Assembly: GCF_965262965.1 (NCBI RefSeq)
Contig: NZ_OZ253573.1
Location: 744,001 to 808,000 of the forward strand
Origin: Poriferisodalis sp965262965
Lineage (GTDB): Bacteria; Actinomycetota; Acidimicrobiia; Acidimicrobiales; Poriferisodalaceae
DNA length: 64,000 bases
Direction: 5' to 3'
This document shows positions 24,750 through 33,532 of this stretch, in pieces. The position numbers and the translations under genes are program-made. Under the pieces are notes generated by a model that was not told the origin of the DNA, searched no databases, and was given only the letters and a program-made list of their open reading frames with translations. Position 1 is the first letter of the stretch, and each line of letters starts with the position of its first letter.

Positions 24750-27410
24750 CGGAATCGGCAGCGATCGGATGGCATCGAGGGACAAGGCGAGCCGCGACAG
24801 CGTCTTCGGTGATGCCGCCGAAGTGATGGTGATGATGCCAAGCGTCGAGTTCAACCATGTAGCCAGAACCTTTGTCCACATTTCGACGTCGCCGTCCGGT
24901 GCGTGCGGTCGTATTGGGATCCAGCCCGAGCCCACCGCAGGTTGGTCTAGCCGCACGGCAACGGACCGAGCAGTATTCAGTCGCAGATTGGCCGCCAGCA
25001 GCAAACGCGAACGCTGTGCCCAGTATGAGTCGGCGAGATCAGCCTTATCGGGCTTTGCATGAATGTAGGAGTCCGTACCAGCGCGCATGGTCCGAATCGT
25101 GCCAGTGTCGTTGTGCCAGAGTGCGCGGCGGCCGTGCGCGTCTGCAAGCGGATGCTTGGTGAAGGCGTCTCGAATGCGCTGACCGGCCGGTCCAACTGCC
25201 GCGATTCCTCCCAGCGACGCAACCGGCATCATCTCGCCGGCCGCGATCTCCTCGCCCACCGCAGTTAGATGCGCCGAGGTGATGCCAAGCGGCGCCCAAC
25301 GGCCAGAGGCCATTCGCTGCGCGGGCCACGAAGTGACTTCGGCCTGACGCGCTCCACCACCGTCACCAGAGTTGAGTGCTGCGGCTACTTGAATCGCTTC
25401 TGCGGCGGTGCGCGGATTCCGTCGCAACCGCACGAACCTTGTAGGCGGACGATTAGCCGCATCGGCCGGATGCCGTCGGGCCACGATCAGCATTTCCGAA
25501 ATTGTGGTGTTCTCGCTGAACCACGGTCGATGTGAGTCATGCGACGCAATGACCCACTCCACATGGAACCACTGCCCAAGCAGCTTCCTCATCGGCAAAG
25601 CGGAAGGCGCGGCGGCGCCTGCGAGCGGGAACACAACCGCGAGTGTCGAGCTCTCGTCGAGCGACGCGAGATGCTCGCCGAGATCCATGAACATCGTGCC
25701 CGACGACGACCCGTGCCCAGATCGTCCTTCGGTAAGCCGCTTCTCACGGGCTTTCATCGATCGCTCAGCCCGCGGGCCGAGTTGATCGTGACGGAGACTG
25801 TCTCGGGTGTACGGCGGGTTCATGATCACGAGGCGGTGGCTGTTGGCGGGGATGCCCAGTGGTTCCCCAGTGTCGATGTGCTCCCCTGATGACCAGTGCA
25901 CGGTCGTTAGGCGTCCTTGTCCGACTTCATTCACATCGGCGGCCTTAGGATCAAGCAATTCGAGCGACCCGAGCCGTGCATCGAGCATGGAGTCGTGGAC
26001 TGCGTCGGGGTTCTGCACCCCAAACAGCATCCGTCGAATGTTCATACTGTGGAACCGGGTAGACGGTGACAGCAGGCCGAGAGTTGTCGCAGCCATGTGA
26101 CAGGCAGAAGTGTTGATGTCGAGGCCCGTGATGCACTCTTCGATCAGCCTTACACCGTCAGCCGCCGCCGTGGCCTGGCCCCGTATGTCGTGGACTCGCT
26201 GTGCCGCTGCCATCAGCAGCGTCCCAGTTCCGCATGCGGGGTCGATCACACTCCAGCCCGAAAGATCCCTTGGCAGATCGTCCGGCCGGATCGCCAATTC
26301 GGCGAGGAATGCTGCTGCCGCAGAAGACGTGTAATAGGAACCGTCGTAGCGGGCAGTGTCCAACAACCAGTGGAACACGCGGCCAAGCAGGTCATGGCGG
26401 GCAGCGGCCGCATGGCGTGCAGCGCGTTCGGCCGCCGCAGCAACCTTGCGCACCGCATCGGTCCAGCGCGGATTCTGGGCTGGGGCCCGCAGGACCCGGC
26501 ACGCCGATTCGAAGATCGGCCGGTAGTCAATGGCGAGAATCGCCTGCCACGCGGCTTCGATCGCGCCGACCACGTCGGATGATGCAACGCATGCCGAATT
26601 CATCGCAGGCGGCCACGGCCCCATGTACGGCTCGTCCGTGGCTGAGTGGACTGCGGGCCGAGTTTCCAAGACGAGGTGGTCGTCGAGCCGCGTATGGAAC
26701 ATTGCTGCGCAGGCGAGGACCAAGAGTGCCCGCTTCGCCGCCGCCTCAGACACGTCGCGTTCGCGCCCATTGACGATGCGTGCTGTCGGCAAGTCCAAAG
26801 CAGCGCACAATTGCGCTCGCTGTGCCGCAGAGAGCATCTGGACGGCCTGTTCCAAGGCCACGTCCAATGACTTGGCAATGCGATCAGGATCGCCGTGGTC
26901 CTGCGGTACTCGGCGCAATACCGCAGCCAGGGAAGCAGCGTTTCCCGAAGTAAATGTCCTTTCTGGCAACAGTGCCCAACTCAGCGCCGTGTCAGCATCG
27001 AACTCGGCCGCGGTGAGATCGCCGGCGTACACCACGGCAACCGCCTCGTGAACATCGATCTCGCCAGCCGACGCCTGGCGCAGCCGAGCGTCGGCATCGG
27101 CCCAAGCTCCGCTCTCGTTGCCGATTTCGGCTTCCAGCGCGATAACGAGATGGTCAACCTCGGCCCGTACAGCGAGTTGGCAACCGTGGCGTCGCTGTTC
27201 AGCCCGGGCATCAATGCCGAACCCCCGCAGCAGGTCCGCAAGGCGCCCATTCAGCAACGGCTCATAGTCGGCACCCGTGCTCACAGCGATGCCCCGGTAT
27301 TCACGGACATTAGCTGTAGCAGCATCGCGGTAGGGCACCGCGCACCAGCGACGCGGAGCGGATTCGGGGTTGCTGCGGTCCGCCATTGACCGAAGGATGT
27401 CTCGCCTCAT
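24639..27410 (-). CDS. N6-adenine DNA methylase (HsdM/type IIG-like), 3' end replaced by tnpB element
   Basis: A SAM-dependent DNA adenine methyltransferase of about 923 residues. The SAM motif VIDPACGTGTLLMAAAQRV and the catalytic motif IMNPPYTRD are clear, with an N-terminal helical region and a long C-terminal region that probably recognises DNA. It ends in GAYIGC and a TAG supplied by the terminal repeat of tnpB element copy B. Precise excision would extend the frame by about 37 residues to a stop overlapping the lipoprotein start, or by about 16 if TT is a target duplication. ATG 27410 is tentative; ATG 27386 (MADRSNPES) is equally likely. No restriction or specificity subunit is adjacent, so it may be an orphan or a combined enzyme. 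Confidence 0.8.
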   Translation of the reverse strand: MRRDILRSMADRSNPESAPRRWCAVPYRDAATANVREYRGIAVSTGADYEPLLNGRLADLLRGFGIDARAEQRRHGCQLAVRAEVDHLVIALEAEIGNESGAWADADARLRQASAGEIDVHEAVAVVYAGDLTAAEFDADTALSWALLPERTFTSGNAASLAAVLRRVPQDHGDPDRIAKSLDVALEQAVQMLSAAQRAQLCAALDLPTARIVNGRERDVSEAAAKRALLVLACAAMFHTRLDDHLVLETRPAVHSATDEPYMGPWPPAMNSACVASSDVVGAIEAAWQAILAIDYRPIFESACRVLRAPAQNPRWTDAVRKVAAAAERAARHAAAARHDLLGRVFHWLLDTARYDGSYYTSSAAAAFLAELAIRPDDLPRDLSGWSVIDPACGTGTLLMAAAQRVHDIRGQATAAADGVRLIEECITGLDINTSACHMAATTLGLLSPSTRFHSMNIRRMLFGVQNPDAVHDSMLDARLGSLELLDPKAADVNEVGQGRLTTVHWSSGEHIDTGEPLGIPANSHRLVIMNPPYTRDSLRHDQLGPRAERSMKAREKRLTEGRSGHGSSSGTMFMDLGEHLASLDESSTLAVVFPLAGAAAPSALPMRKLLGQWFHVEWVIASHDSHRPWFSENTTISEMLIVARRHPADAANRPPTRFVRLRRNPRTAAEAIQVAAALNSGDGGGARQAEVTSWPAQRMASGRWAPLGITSAHLTAVGEEIAAGEMMPVASLGGIAAVGPAGQRIRDAFTKHPLADAHGRRALWHNDTGTIRTMRAGTDSYIHAKPDKADLADSYWAQRSRLLLAANLRLNTARSVAVRLDQPAVGSGWIPIRPHAPDGDVEMWTKVLATWLNSTLGIITITSAASPKTLSRLALSLDAIRSLPIPSMTASQASAMAGAYDQWASQPFQALANANEGAYIGC

Positions 27411-27510
27411 GCGAACAACCACATGAATTGGGAGGATCGCCATGCGCATGCCGCCCGCACAAGAGCGTGGTGATGCAAACACCGCCGGCGGTGCCCGTCA
27501 TAGAGGCCGC

Positions 27511-30033
27511 TCACCCCAACGCGCCAGCGGCGGCGATGTCAGCGATCTGCTCGTCGCTGAGGCCGAGCTGACCGCTCAGCACATCGAAGGTGTGCTGACC
27601 GAGCATCGGAGCCGCGAAGCGGGGACCGTGGTCGTAGCCGGCGATCCGGTACTGATGACCGGCGTAGGGCACGGCGCCCATTCGGGGATGTTCCAGCCAT
27701 CGGTAGAAGCCTCGGTGCGCGTATTGCGGGTCGGCGAGCAGGTCGCTGCTGCGCTGCACCATGCCCGCCGGGATTCCCGCATCAAGCAAGCGACGCTCCA
27801 GGTCGGCTGGGTCTTGGGTGGCCGTCCATGCCGCTATGTGATCATCGATGACGTCATGGGCAGCCTGACGACCGGCCATCTCGGAAAGCTCTGGTGCTGT
27901 GGCCCACGACGGTGCGCCCATCAGTTGGACCAATGTGTGCCATTGAGCGTCGTCGGCCACGGTGATTGCGCACCAGCGGTCGTCGCCGGCGCACGGGTAT
28001 GCACCCTGGGGAGCAACGTCGGGGTCACGGTTGCCCGTGCGGTTCGCCACGGTGCCGCTGGCCTGGAAGTCAGCCAGCTCGGGCGCAAGAAACTGCAGGC
28101 CGCATTCCAGTTGCGCAGCCTCGATGGTGCATCCGCGGCCGGTCCGTCGCCGGCGTTCCAGTGCCGACAGCAGCGTGGCGGTGATGAATCGTGGCGAGAT
28201 GGTGTCGGTGTAGGCCAGATACGGCCCGTCCGGGGGCCGGTCGGGCCATCCCACGATCGGGTAGAAGCCCGCGATGGCTGCTGCGTGATAACCGAAGCCG
28301 CCCAGCGGCGACAGCGGCCCGCCGCTCGCCATCAGCGACGTGTGCACCACGATCGCTGTGGGGTTCAGCTCGGCGATGAGGTCGTCGTCGGCGACGTTGC
28401 GGGCGAACGTGCCCGGCGTCCAGGCCTCGACCACGACGTCTGCCCAGGCGATCATCCTTTGGGCGATGTCGACGCCCTCTGGCGTCTTGAGGTCGATGTC
28501 GATGCTGAGCTTCGACGTGTTGAACGTTCCGTAGAAGTGGGCCATGTCAACGTCGACCACGTCGTCCTTGAACGGCGGGTTGACCCGCAACCCGTCGAGA
28601 CGTCCGCCGGATTCCACACGCACGACTGTGGCGCCGTGGTCTGCCAGCGCCTTCGCCGTGATCGGGCCCACGCCGATCCAGCTAAAGTCCACGACCTTCA
28701 GGCCGCTCAACGGCAGATCGGCATCGCCCACCTGCCAGGCCAGCGGTTCGTCTGCTGCAGCGACCTGCCCGTCCGGGCCAGCGGAGGCCTGAGCGTCGCA
28801 GGCCCGGATCTCGGCGCCGTGCTCGTCGACTCTCGGCGGTCGGCGCACTCCCCCGATGCGAGCACCGTCGATCGATGTCGGTCCTCCGGGCAGCTCAATG
28901 GGTCCGCCCGACTCGCCCTGCCCGCCCGGCCTGCCCGCCGGCGCATCGAGCGAACGCCAAAATGTGCGGGCTCGCAAGTGGTCGAAGTCGAGCAGGTCGG
29001 CCACGGTGTGGATCGGGGCGATGGTCTCGCCGTATTCGAGCGATCTGCGCATCAGCACACCGTTCGGGTAGCGCTCGCACAGAGCGACCATCGCCTTGTA
29101 GAGCTCGTCGAACGTGCGGGTGACCGGTTTGCCGCTGCTGGCCCGAAAATCGAACGTGTCCCAGTCCTCGACTCGCCAGCTCTCATCTGCGAGACCCTCG
29201 TCGATCAGCCAGTCCAGCAGTCGACCGATCGCCACTCCCCGTGCCACGGTGATGGCCCAGCCGTCCTGAGTCGCAAAGCGCAGCTGCAGCGGCGCCGCAA
29301 GCCTCACCATGGTGCCGGAGCGCTCGAAGTCGCGGCCGCAGATGGCATGGGTCTCCATCGCATTGAGCAGCGTCCAGGTGACCGTGGCCTGGGCGGAGAC
29401 AGCCACGTGCTGCGGCTCGGCTCGCAGCCGCATGCGTGCATGGGCGACCAGTCCGGCGACGGCCGCTTCGGCCCCGGCGTGACGCCACACCTGCGCGATG
29501 GATGCCTTCACCGGGGGCCGATCGCGGCTGCCTTGCAAGTTTGCTGAGCCCCCCAATGCCGCCAAGGACAGCTCGGACGCAGGGTCGCCGCTGCGTGGCC
29601 CGTCGAGGCCGAAGGGCGTGACCTGCACATGGATGATCCGCGGATTCAGCGCGGTGAGATCCTCGTGGCTGTATCCGGCCTCGGCAAGGGCGCCTGGCAC
29701 ACCCGATTCGTAGACGAAGTCGGCCCCGGCAATGAGGCCACCGAAGAGGTGCCGGTCAGATTCGACAGTGAAATCCACCACGACAGAGCGCTTGTTGGAG
29801 TTGTAGGCGCAGAACTGCAGGCTGCGGAGATCCTCGCTGTGCGCAGCCGGGTCCAACGGCAATTCGCCGCGAGCCGGTGTGCCGCCGGGCGGCTCGATCT
29901 TGGTGACCTCGGCCCCCAGCTCGGCCAGCATCCACGGCCCGAGCTCACCGCGATGATCGGTCAGGTCGAGCACGGTCATGCCAGCGAGCGGTGCAGTTGA
30001 GGTGTCGGGGCCGCTGTCGTCGTGTGGGTCCAT
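27511..30033 (-). CDS. tandem-fused class III CoA transferase (CaiB/BaiF)
   Basis: An 840-residue protein made of two CaiB/BaiF modules. Each half starts with the family signature: LAGMTVLDLTDHRGELGPWMLAELGAEVTKIEPP and LSGLKVVDFSWIGVGPITAKALADHGATVVRVES (second start near residue 450). The second half has YLAYTDTISPRF, whose Asp aligns with the catalytic aspartate of CaiB (TADYFSG). The corresponding place in the first half, KASIAQVWRHAG, lacks an acid. Class III transferases are interlocked dimers, so this fusion may be a pseudo-heterodimer with one working site. It probably moves CoA between carboxylic acids in the catabolic network here. The acyl substrate is unknown. Confidence 0.85.
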   Translation of the reverse strand: MDPHDDSGPDTSTAPLAGMTVLDLTDHRGELGPWMLAELGAEVTKIEPPGGTPARGELPLDPAAHSEDLRSLQFCAYNSNKRSVVVDFTVESDRHLFGGLIAGADFVYESGVPGALAEAGYSHEDLTALNPRIIHVQVTPFGLDGPRSGDPASELSLAALGGSANLQGSRDRPPVKASIAQVWRHAGAEAAVAGLVAHARMRLRAEPQHVAVSAQATVTWTLLNAMETHAICGRDFERSGTMVRLAAPLQLRFATQDGWAITVARGVAIGRLLDWLIDEGLADESWRVEDWDTFDFRASSGKPVTRTFDELYKAMVALCERYPNGVLMRRSLEYGETIAPIHTVADLLDFDHLRARTFWRSLDAPAGRPGGQGESGGPIELPGGPTSIDGARIGGVRRPPRVDEHGAEIRACDAQASAGPDGQVAAADEPLAWQVGDADLPLSGLKVVDFSWIGVGPITAKALADHGATVVRVESGGRLDGLRVNPPFKDDVVDVDMAHFYGTFNTSKLSIDIDLKTPEGVDIAQRMIAWADVVVEAWTPGTFARNVADDDLIAELNPTAIVVHTSLMASGGPLSPLGGFGYHAAAIAGFYPIVGWPDRPPDGPYLAYTDTISPRFITATLLSALERRRRTGRGCTIEAAQLECGLQFLAPELADFQASGTVANRTGNRDPDVAPQGAYPCAGDDRWCAITVADDAQWHTLVQLMGAPSWATAPELSEMAGRQAAHDVIDDHIAAWTATQDPADLERRLLDAGIPAGMVQRSSDLLADPQYAHRGFYRWLEHPRMGAVPYAGHQYRIAGYDHGPRFAAPMLGQHTFDVLSGQLGLSDEQIADIAAAGALG

Positions 30034-30116
30034 CGCCGTCCAACAGATGAGCGTCGGCCGAGCGCCGACATGGGTCGCCCGAGACGATACGCAGGCGGCC
30101 GTGGCTTGGCTGCGGT

Positions 30117-30122
30117 TAGCTT
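30117..30122 (+). promoter_or_regulatory. -10 box for leaderless acyl-CoA dehydrogenase-like transcript
   Basis: TAGCTT ends six bases before ATG 30129, the recurrent leaderless arrangement. Confidence 0.5.
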
Positions 30123-30128
30123 GCCCGG

Positions 30129-31307
30129 ATGGCCGACTCTGCGTCCACGCGTCGCACCGGCAAGCCAGTCGACAGGCCCGCAGAGCTGAGCGATGACCTG
30201 CTGGCTCGCGTCGGGGCCGGCGGCGATCGCAGCGACGCCGAACGCAATCCCAATCGTGACGTTCTGTCGCAGATGGGGCGACGAGGCCTCATGCGGATGA
30301 TCGTGCCCGAGGAACTGGGCGGTCTGGGTCGCCACCCTGCCGAGTTCATCGAGTTCACACATTGCGTGTCGTACGAGCACCCCTCCACCGGCTGGGTCGC
30401 CATGACCTGCAACGAGGAGGCCGAGATCTTCGCCGCCCACCTCGAGTCCGAGAGCGTGTCAGGTTTCTACGGATCCCACCCCGACGTGGTCATCGCCGGA
30501 TCGGGTGTACCGCGCGGTATCGTGAACCCAGTCGACGGCGGCTGGAGAGTCAACGGGCGCTGGACATTCGTCAGCGGCTGTACGGCGGCCGACTGGTGGG
30601 TCGTCGCCAACGTCGTCGAGGGCACCATGCCCAAGCAGGTCTGCCACGTCCTGATGCCGGCCGACCCGGCGTGCGTCGAAGACACCTGGCACACCGTGGG
30701 TCTGCGAGGCACCGGAAGCCACGATGTGGTGCTCGCCGACATGTTCGTGCCCGCCGACCGCGCAGCAGTCGTCGAGAACTACTCGCTGCCCAAGCCCAAC
30801 GAGCATCCCTTTTACCGGCTGCCGTCGGGACTCCGCTTCCCATTCCCCAAGACCGGTGTTGCCTCAGGAATCGCCCGCCGAGCCATCGACGAGTTCGCCG
30901 CCCTGGCCGACACGAAAACGCCGCTGTTCGCCCGCTCGGAACTGGTGGCGCGGCCCGACGCGCACGCTGCGATGGCGCGCGCCGAGGCGCTGCTGGGCGC
31001 GGGTCGAGCCTTCGTGGCCGATCAGCTCGACGGGCTGTGGGACACGGCCTCGGCCGGTGGCGAAGTCACCCCGCAACAGCATGCCCGGGCGCGCTTGGCG
31101 TGTTCGTGGAGCGTGCAGAACTGCATCGCGGCAGTCGAGACCCTCGTGACAGCCGCTGGCAGCACTGCCAATTTCACGGCGTCGCCACTCGGCGCCCTGC
31201 TCAACGATGTGCGAGCCGTGGCCGGGCACTTCATGGTGGGCAGCTACCAGATGGACACCGCCGGCCGGGTGCTGCTGGGCCAGGATTCAGGCGACCGCAA
31301 CTTCTGA
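30129..31307 (+). CDS. acyl-CoA dehydrogenase-fold flavoprotein (HsaA-like monooxygenase group)
   Basis: A 392-residue flavoprotein of the acyl-CoA dehydrogenase superfamily. The pattern is closer to the hydroxylase/group D monooxygenase branch: SQMGRRGLMRMIVPEELGGLGRHPAEF at the N terminus, GSGVPRGIVNPVDGGWRVNGRWTFVSGCTAADWWVV in the beta domain, and GLRGTGSHDVVLADMFVPADRA before the C-terminal helices. The usual catalytic Glu of true acyl-CoA dehydrogenases is not evident, so a two-component flavin monooxygenase is as likely as a dehydrogenase. It is divergent from the fused CoA transferase gene. The substrate is unknown. Confidence 0.8.
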   Translation: MADSASTRRTGKPVDRPAELSDDLLARVGAGGDRSDAERNPNRDVLSQMGRRGLMRMIVPEELGGLGRHPAEFIEFTHCVSYEHPSTGWVAMTCNEEAEIFAAHLESESVSGFYGSHPDVVIAGSGVPRGIVNPVDGGWRVNGRWTFVSGCTAADWWVVANVVEGTMPKQVCHVLMPADPACVEDTWHTVGLRGTGSHDVVLADMFVPADRAAVVENYSLPKPNEHPFYRLPSGLRFPFPKTGVASGIARRAIDEFAALADTKTPLFARSELVARPDAHAAMARAEALLGAGRAFVADQLDGLWDTASAGGEVTPQQHARARLACSWSVQNCIAAVETLVTAAGSTANFTASPLGALLNDVRAVAGHFMVGSYQMDTAGRVLLGQDSGDRNF

Positions 31308-31491
31308 CAGCGGCGCCGGTTTCTCAACGGCTTCTGCACCAACCCTTGTGCCCTGACCGCAGCAGGCATGGCAGGTTCGTGGATTTGACGCGCTTGGGAC
31401 ATGCTGACAGCGCAGGAGGCGTAACCAGTGGTTGAGACGCTCTGTCGGTTCCTGGGGAGCGACCGATGATCTTCCGTGTGGCCATGACCGT

Positions 31492-32596
31492 TCACTTGCA
31501 ACCACCGATGGAGTTCGCCATCTCTTTGGAACTTGCCTTGCACACCGTGTAGTCGCTGCGGTAGCGCATCGCCAGTTCCCGCTCGCCGATCTTCTTGTGG
31601 TCGAACATCAGGGATGAGTTCACGTCATACAGCGGGGCTAGGCGTGTCTCGCCGAGATTCATATGGATCAGGCCGTAGTTGCGCGCGTGAGCGTCCCTGT
31701 TCACGACCAGCCAAGCACACAGCAACCCGTCTGCGAATCTGCCGATGTCGTCGTGGGGGGCTGCGGAATGGTTCCAGATGAGATCAGCTATCTTCGACAT
31801 ACCGGGTCCGCCATCGTTTTCGTATTTGCGTGCACCGGGAAGTCCCATGGCTTGGCACATGTCCTCTGGGTGCATGCGCTGTCACTGATCGCCGACGAGC
31901 GAACGGTCGTAGCGGACAATTACGGTGGCCACGTCAGTCCCGTAGCTCGCGATCCACGATTCTGCGACGTGAATGCCGAGTCGGCGAGCAGCCCCGAGGC
32001 ACAAGTGCTCTGCGATAGCAACCGTTTCCGCCGCCTCGGCACGGGGTTTCAAGATGTGCGTGGTCGGCGTATTGCCGAACGGCCGAGCCCATCGATCCTC
32101 CGTTCGATGCCACGCCACTTTCGATTGAAAGCCACCGAGGCTGAAGTACGGCTCCACATCGTCTGGCGTCCACACATCCGGGTTGCTCGTAATCTGCGCT
32201 ATCTCTCCGCGGACGTCTGCGTCGCTGAGCAAACGAAGCCCGTTTGCTGGCTCCGAGAGTTCGTCTTCGTAGCCCGACCGGCAGAACTGAACAGCGCCAG
32301 CGCAGTCGAGACCCGCGCTCGTCGACAGGAGTCCGAATGGAGTGTGTTCCAGAACTTGCTGACGGCGGTACCACCTTGCGAGCACGCGCGAGTCGTCTGG
32401 GAGCAGCGGCAATCCAACGGTCAGGCTCTCCACCGATGTACGGGCGATGAGAGAACGCCAACGACAATGACAGAGGCGGAGCATCCGAGTCCATGTAGTC
32501 ATCGTCATAGCGAAATTCGAGCCCATTGCCGCCGTGGTGGATCACCGCAGCGCGGACACCATTCATCATCACGACGAGTGCGTCTGATCCGTTCAT
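31492..32596 (-). pseudogene. hipA: hipA kinase-type toxin, decayed
   Basis: HipA-family Ser/Thr kinase toxin broken in at least two places. The N terminus reads MNGSDALVVMMNG to YIGG in one frame. Near 32425-32440 the sequence shifts frame, and ESLTVGLPLLPDDSRVLARW continues the match. An in-frame TGA (31882-31884) then splits RYDRSLVGDQ from QRMHPEDMCQAMGLP. Later kinase motifs survive: SLGGFQSK (nucleotide loop), ILKP, NRDAHARN (catalytic loop) and LAPLYD (metal). The protein ends early at GGCK, before the usual C-terminal helices. It overlaps hipB by ATGA, the normal hipBA arrangement. Toxin activity should be lost. Confidence 0.85.
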
Positions 32597-32823
32597 TGCG
32601 GATCCTCGATGGGGACGAGCGCCACGCCCATATCGAGTGCGCTCACGACACTCATGACGTTGGCGATCTCAGCTCCCCGATGCCCACGTTCCAAGCGACC
32701 AACCCAGCGCCTCGATACACCCGCCATGTCGGCGAGCGCTTCTTGAGAAAGTTCGGCCTTGTGCCACAGACGGCGAATCTCCATCCCGAGTTGGCCAAGA
32801 GTCCTGATGATCCGAGGGGACAT
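32593..32823 (-). CDS. hipB: HipB-like helix-turn-helix antitoxin
   Basis: A 76-residue XRE-family DNA-binding protein. Helices 2-3 of the HTH are LSQEALADMAGVSRRWVGRLERG, and the C-terminal tail ALVPIEDPQ matches HipB-type proteins. It would repress the hipBA promoter and neutralise HipA. The gene is intact although its toxin partner is destroyed, so it may persist as a plain regulator. It is divergent from the AbrB/PIN toxin-antitoxin pair, with only 75 bases between them. CCCACT (32865-32870) and AGTGGG (32902-32907) in that gap form a spaced dyad that could be an operator. Confidence 0.82.
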   Translation of the reverse strand: MSPRIIRTLGQLGMEIRRLWHKAELSQEALADMAGVSRRWVGRLERGHRGAEIANVMSVVSALDMGVALVPIEDPQ

Positions 32824-32886
32824 GAGAAGATGGGCGGTGCTGCCACCCGGGGTGACGCGGAAATCCCACTACGGATATATGATTGG

Positions 32887-32892
32887 TATGGT
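32887..32892 (+). promoter_or_regulatory. -10 box for leaderless antitoxin transcript
   Basis: TATGGT ends six bases before GTG 32899. It lies inside the CCCACT/AGTGGG dyad, so bound HipB or antitoxin could block it. Confidence 0.5.
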
Positions 32893-32898
32893 AGAAGC

Positions 32899-33144
32899 GT
32901 GAGTGGGACATTTAATATCGTGATGGGAGACCGAGGCCGGCTCGTCGTTCCCGCCGAAGTACGGAGTCGGTCAGGCTTGACACCCGGAACGCCGCTTGTG
33001 CTCCTCGACGCTCCGGACGGGATGATCCTGATGACTCGGGAGCAACTGAGTGCTCGCGTGCGGCACGATCTTCAAGGCACGGACCTCGTCAGCGAGCTGC
33101 TGAGGGACCGTCGGAGCGAGTCCGCGCGAGAAGACGCCGGGTGA
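32899..33144 (+). CDS. AbrB/MazE-type antitoxin
   Basis: An 81-residue SpoVT-AbrB domain protein: FNIVMGDRGRLVVPAEVRSRSGLTPGTPLVLLD is the swapped-hairpin DNA-binding domain, and the remainder (LSARVRHDLQGTDLVSELLRDRRSE) is the toxin-binding tail. GTG 32899 is favoured because a -10 box lies six bases upstream; ATG 32923 is an alternative that would trim the domain edge. The stop overlaps the PIN toxin start by GTGA, so the pair is co-translated. The domain fold and position point to autoregulation of the promoter. Confidence 0.83.
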   Translation: MSGTFNIVMGDRGRLVVPAEVRSRSGLTPGTPLVLLDAPDGMILMTREQLSARVRHDLQGTDLVSELLRDRRSESAREDAG

Positions 33145-33509
33145 CCACCGTCTTGGATGCTTCCGCGCTGCTCGCCCGGCTGAAGGGCGAGACCGGCACC
33201 GAACTGGTCGAGGAGGCTCTCCTCGGCGGCGCCCGATGCGGTGCTGCAAACTGGAGCGAGGCAGCACAGAAGATGTTGGCTGCCGGTCGCAGATGGAACG
33301 AAGCCCGCGCCCTGTTGATGAGCTACCAATTGCGAATTGAGCCGGTCACCTCCGCTGACGCTGAGTGGGCAGCCCACCGCTGGAGGCCCGGAGAAGGCTT
33401 GTCGCTGGCTGACCGCCTGTGTTTCGCGCTCGGCGAGCGGCTCGATGCGGTGATACTCACCGCAGACCGATCATGGGGCGCAAGCGCTCGCATCACCCAG
33501 ATCCGCTAG
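33141..33509 (+). CDS. PIN-domain ribonuclease toxin (VapC family)
   Basis: A 122-residue PIN-domain protein with all four acidic active-site residues: D6 in VLDASALLA, E40 in NWSEAAQK, D91 in LADRLCFALG and D109 in TADRSW. VapC toxins cleave specific RNAs, often initiator tRNA or rRNA. Its start overlaps the antitoxin stop. It is intact, in contrast to the adjacent hipA. The downstream carboxyltransferase starts 23 bases later, but that spacing may be fortuitous. Confidence 0.88.
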   Translation: MTTVLDASALLARLKGETGTELVEEALLGGARCGAANWSEAAQKMLAAGRRWNEARALLMSYQLRIEPVTSADAEWAAHRWRPGEGLSLADRLCFALGERLDAVILTADRSWGASARITQIR

Positions 33510-33532
33510 GCCGATCAGGAGCCCCCCGGCAC

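Noticed and set aside
27442..29547. 701-residue frame on the + strand
   Set aside because: It is a shadow of the fused CoA transferase gene with no domain signal.
31663..32898. Long open frame upstream of the AbrB antitoxin on the + strand
   Set aside because: It lies opposite hipBA and has no protein-like composition; only the part from 32899 is real.
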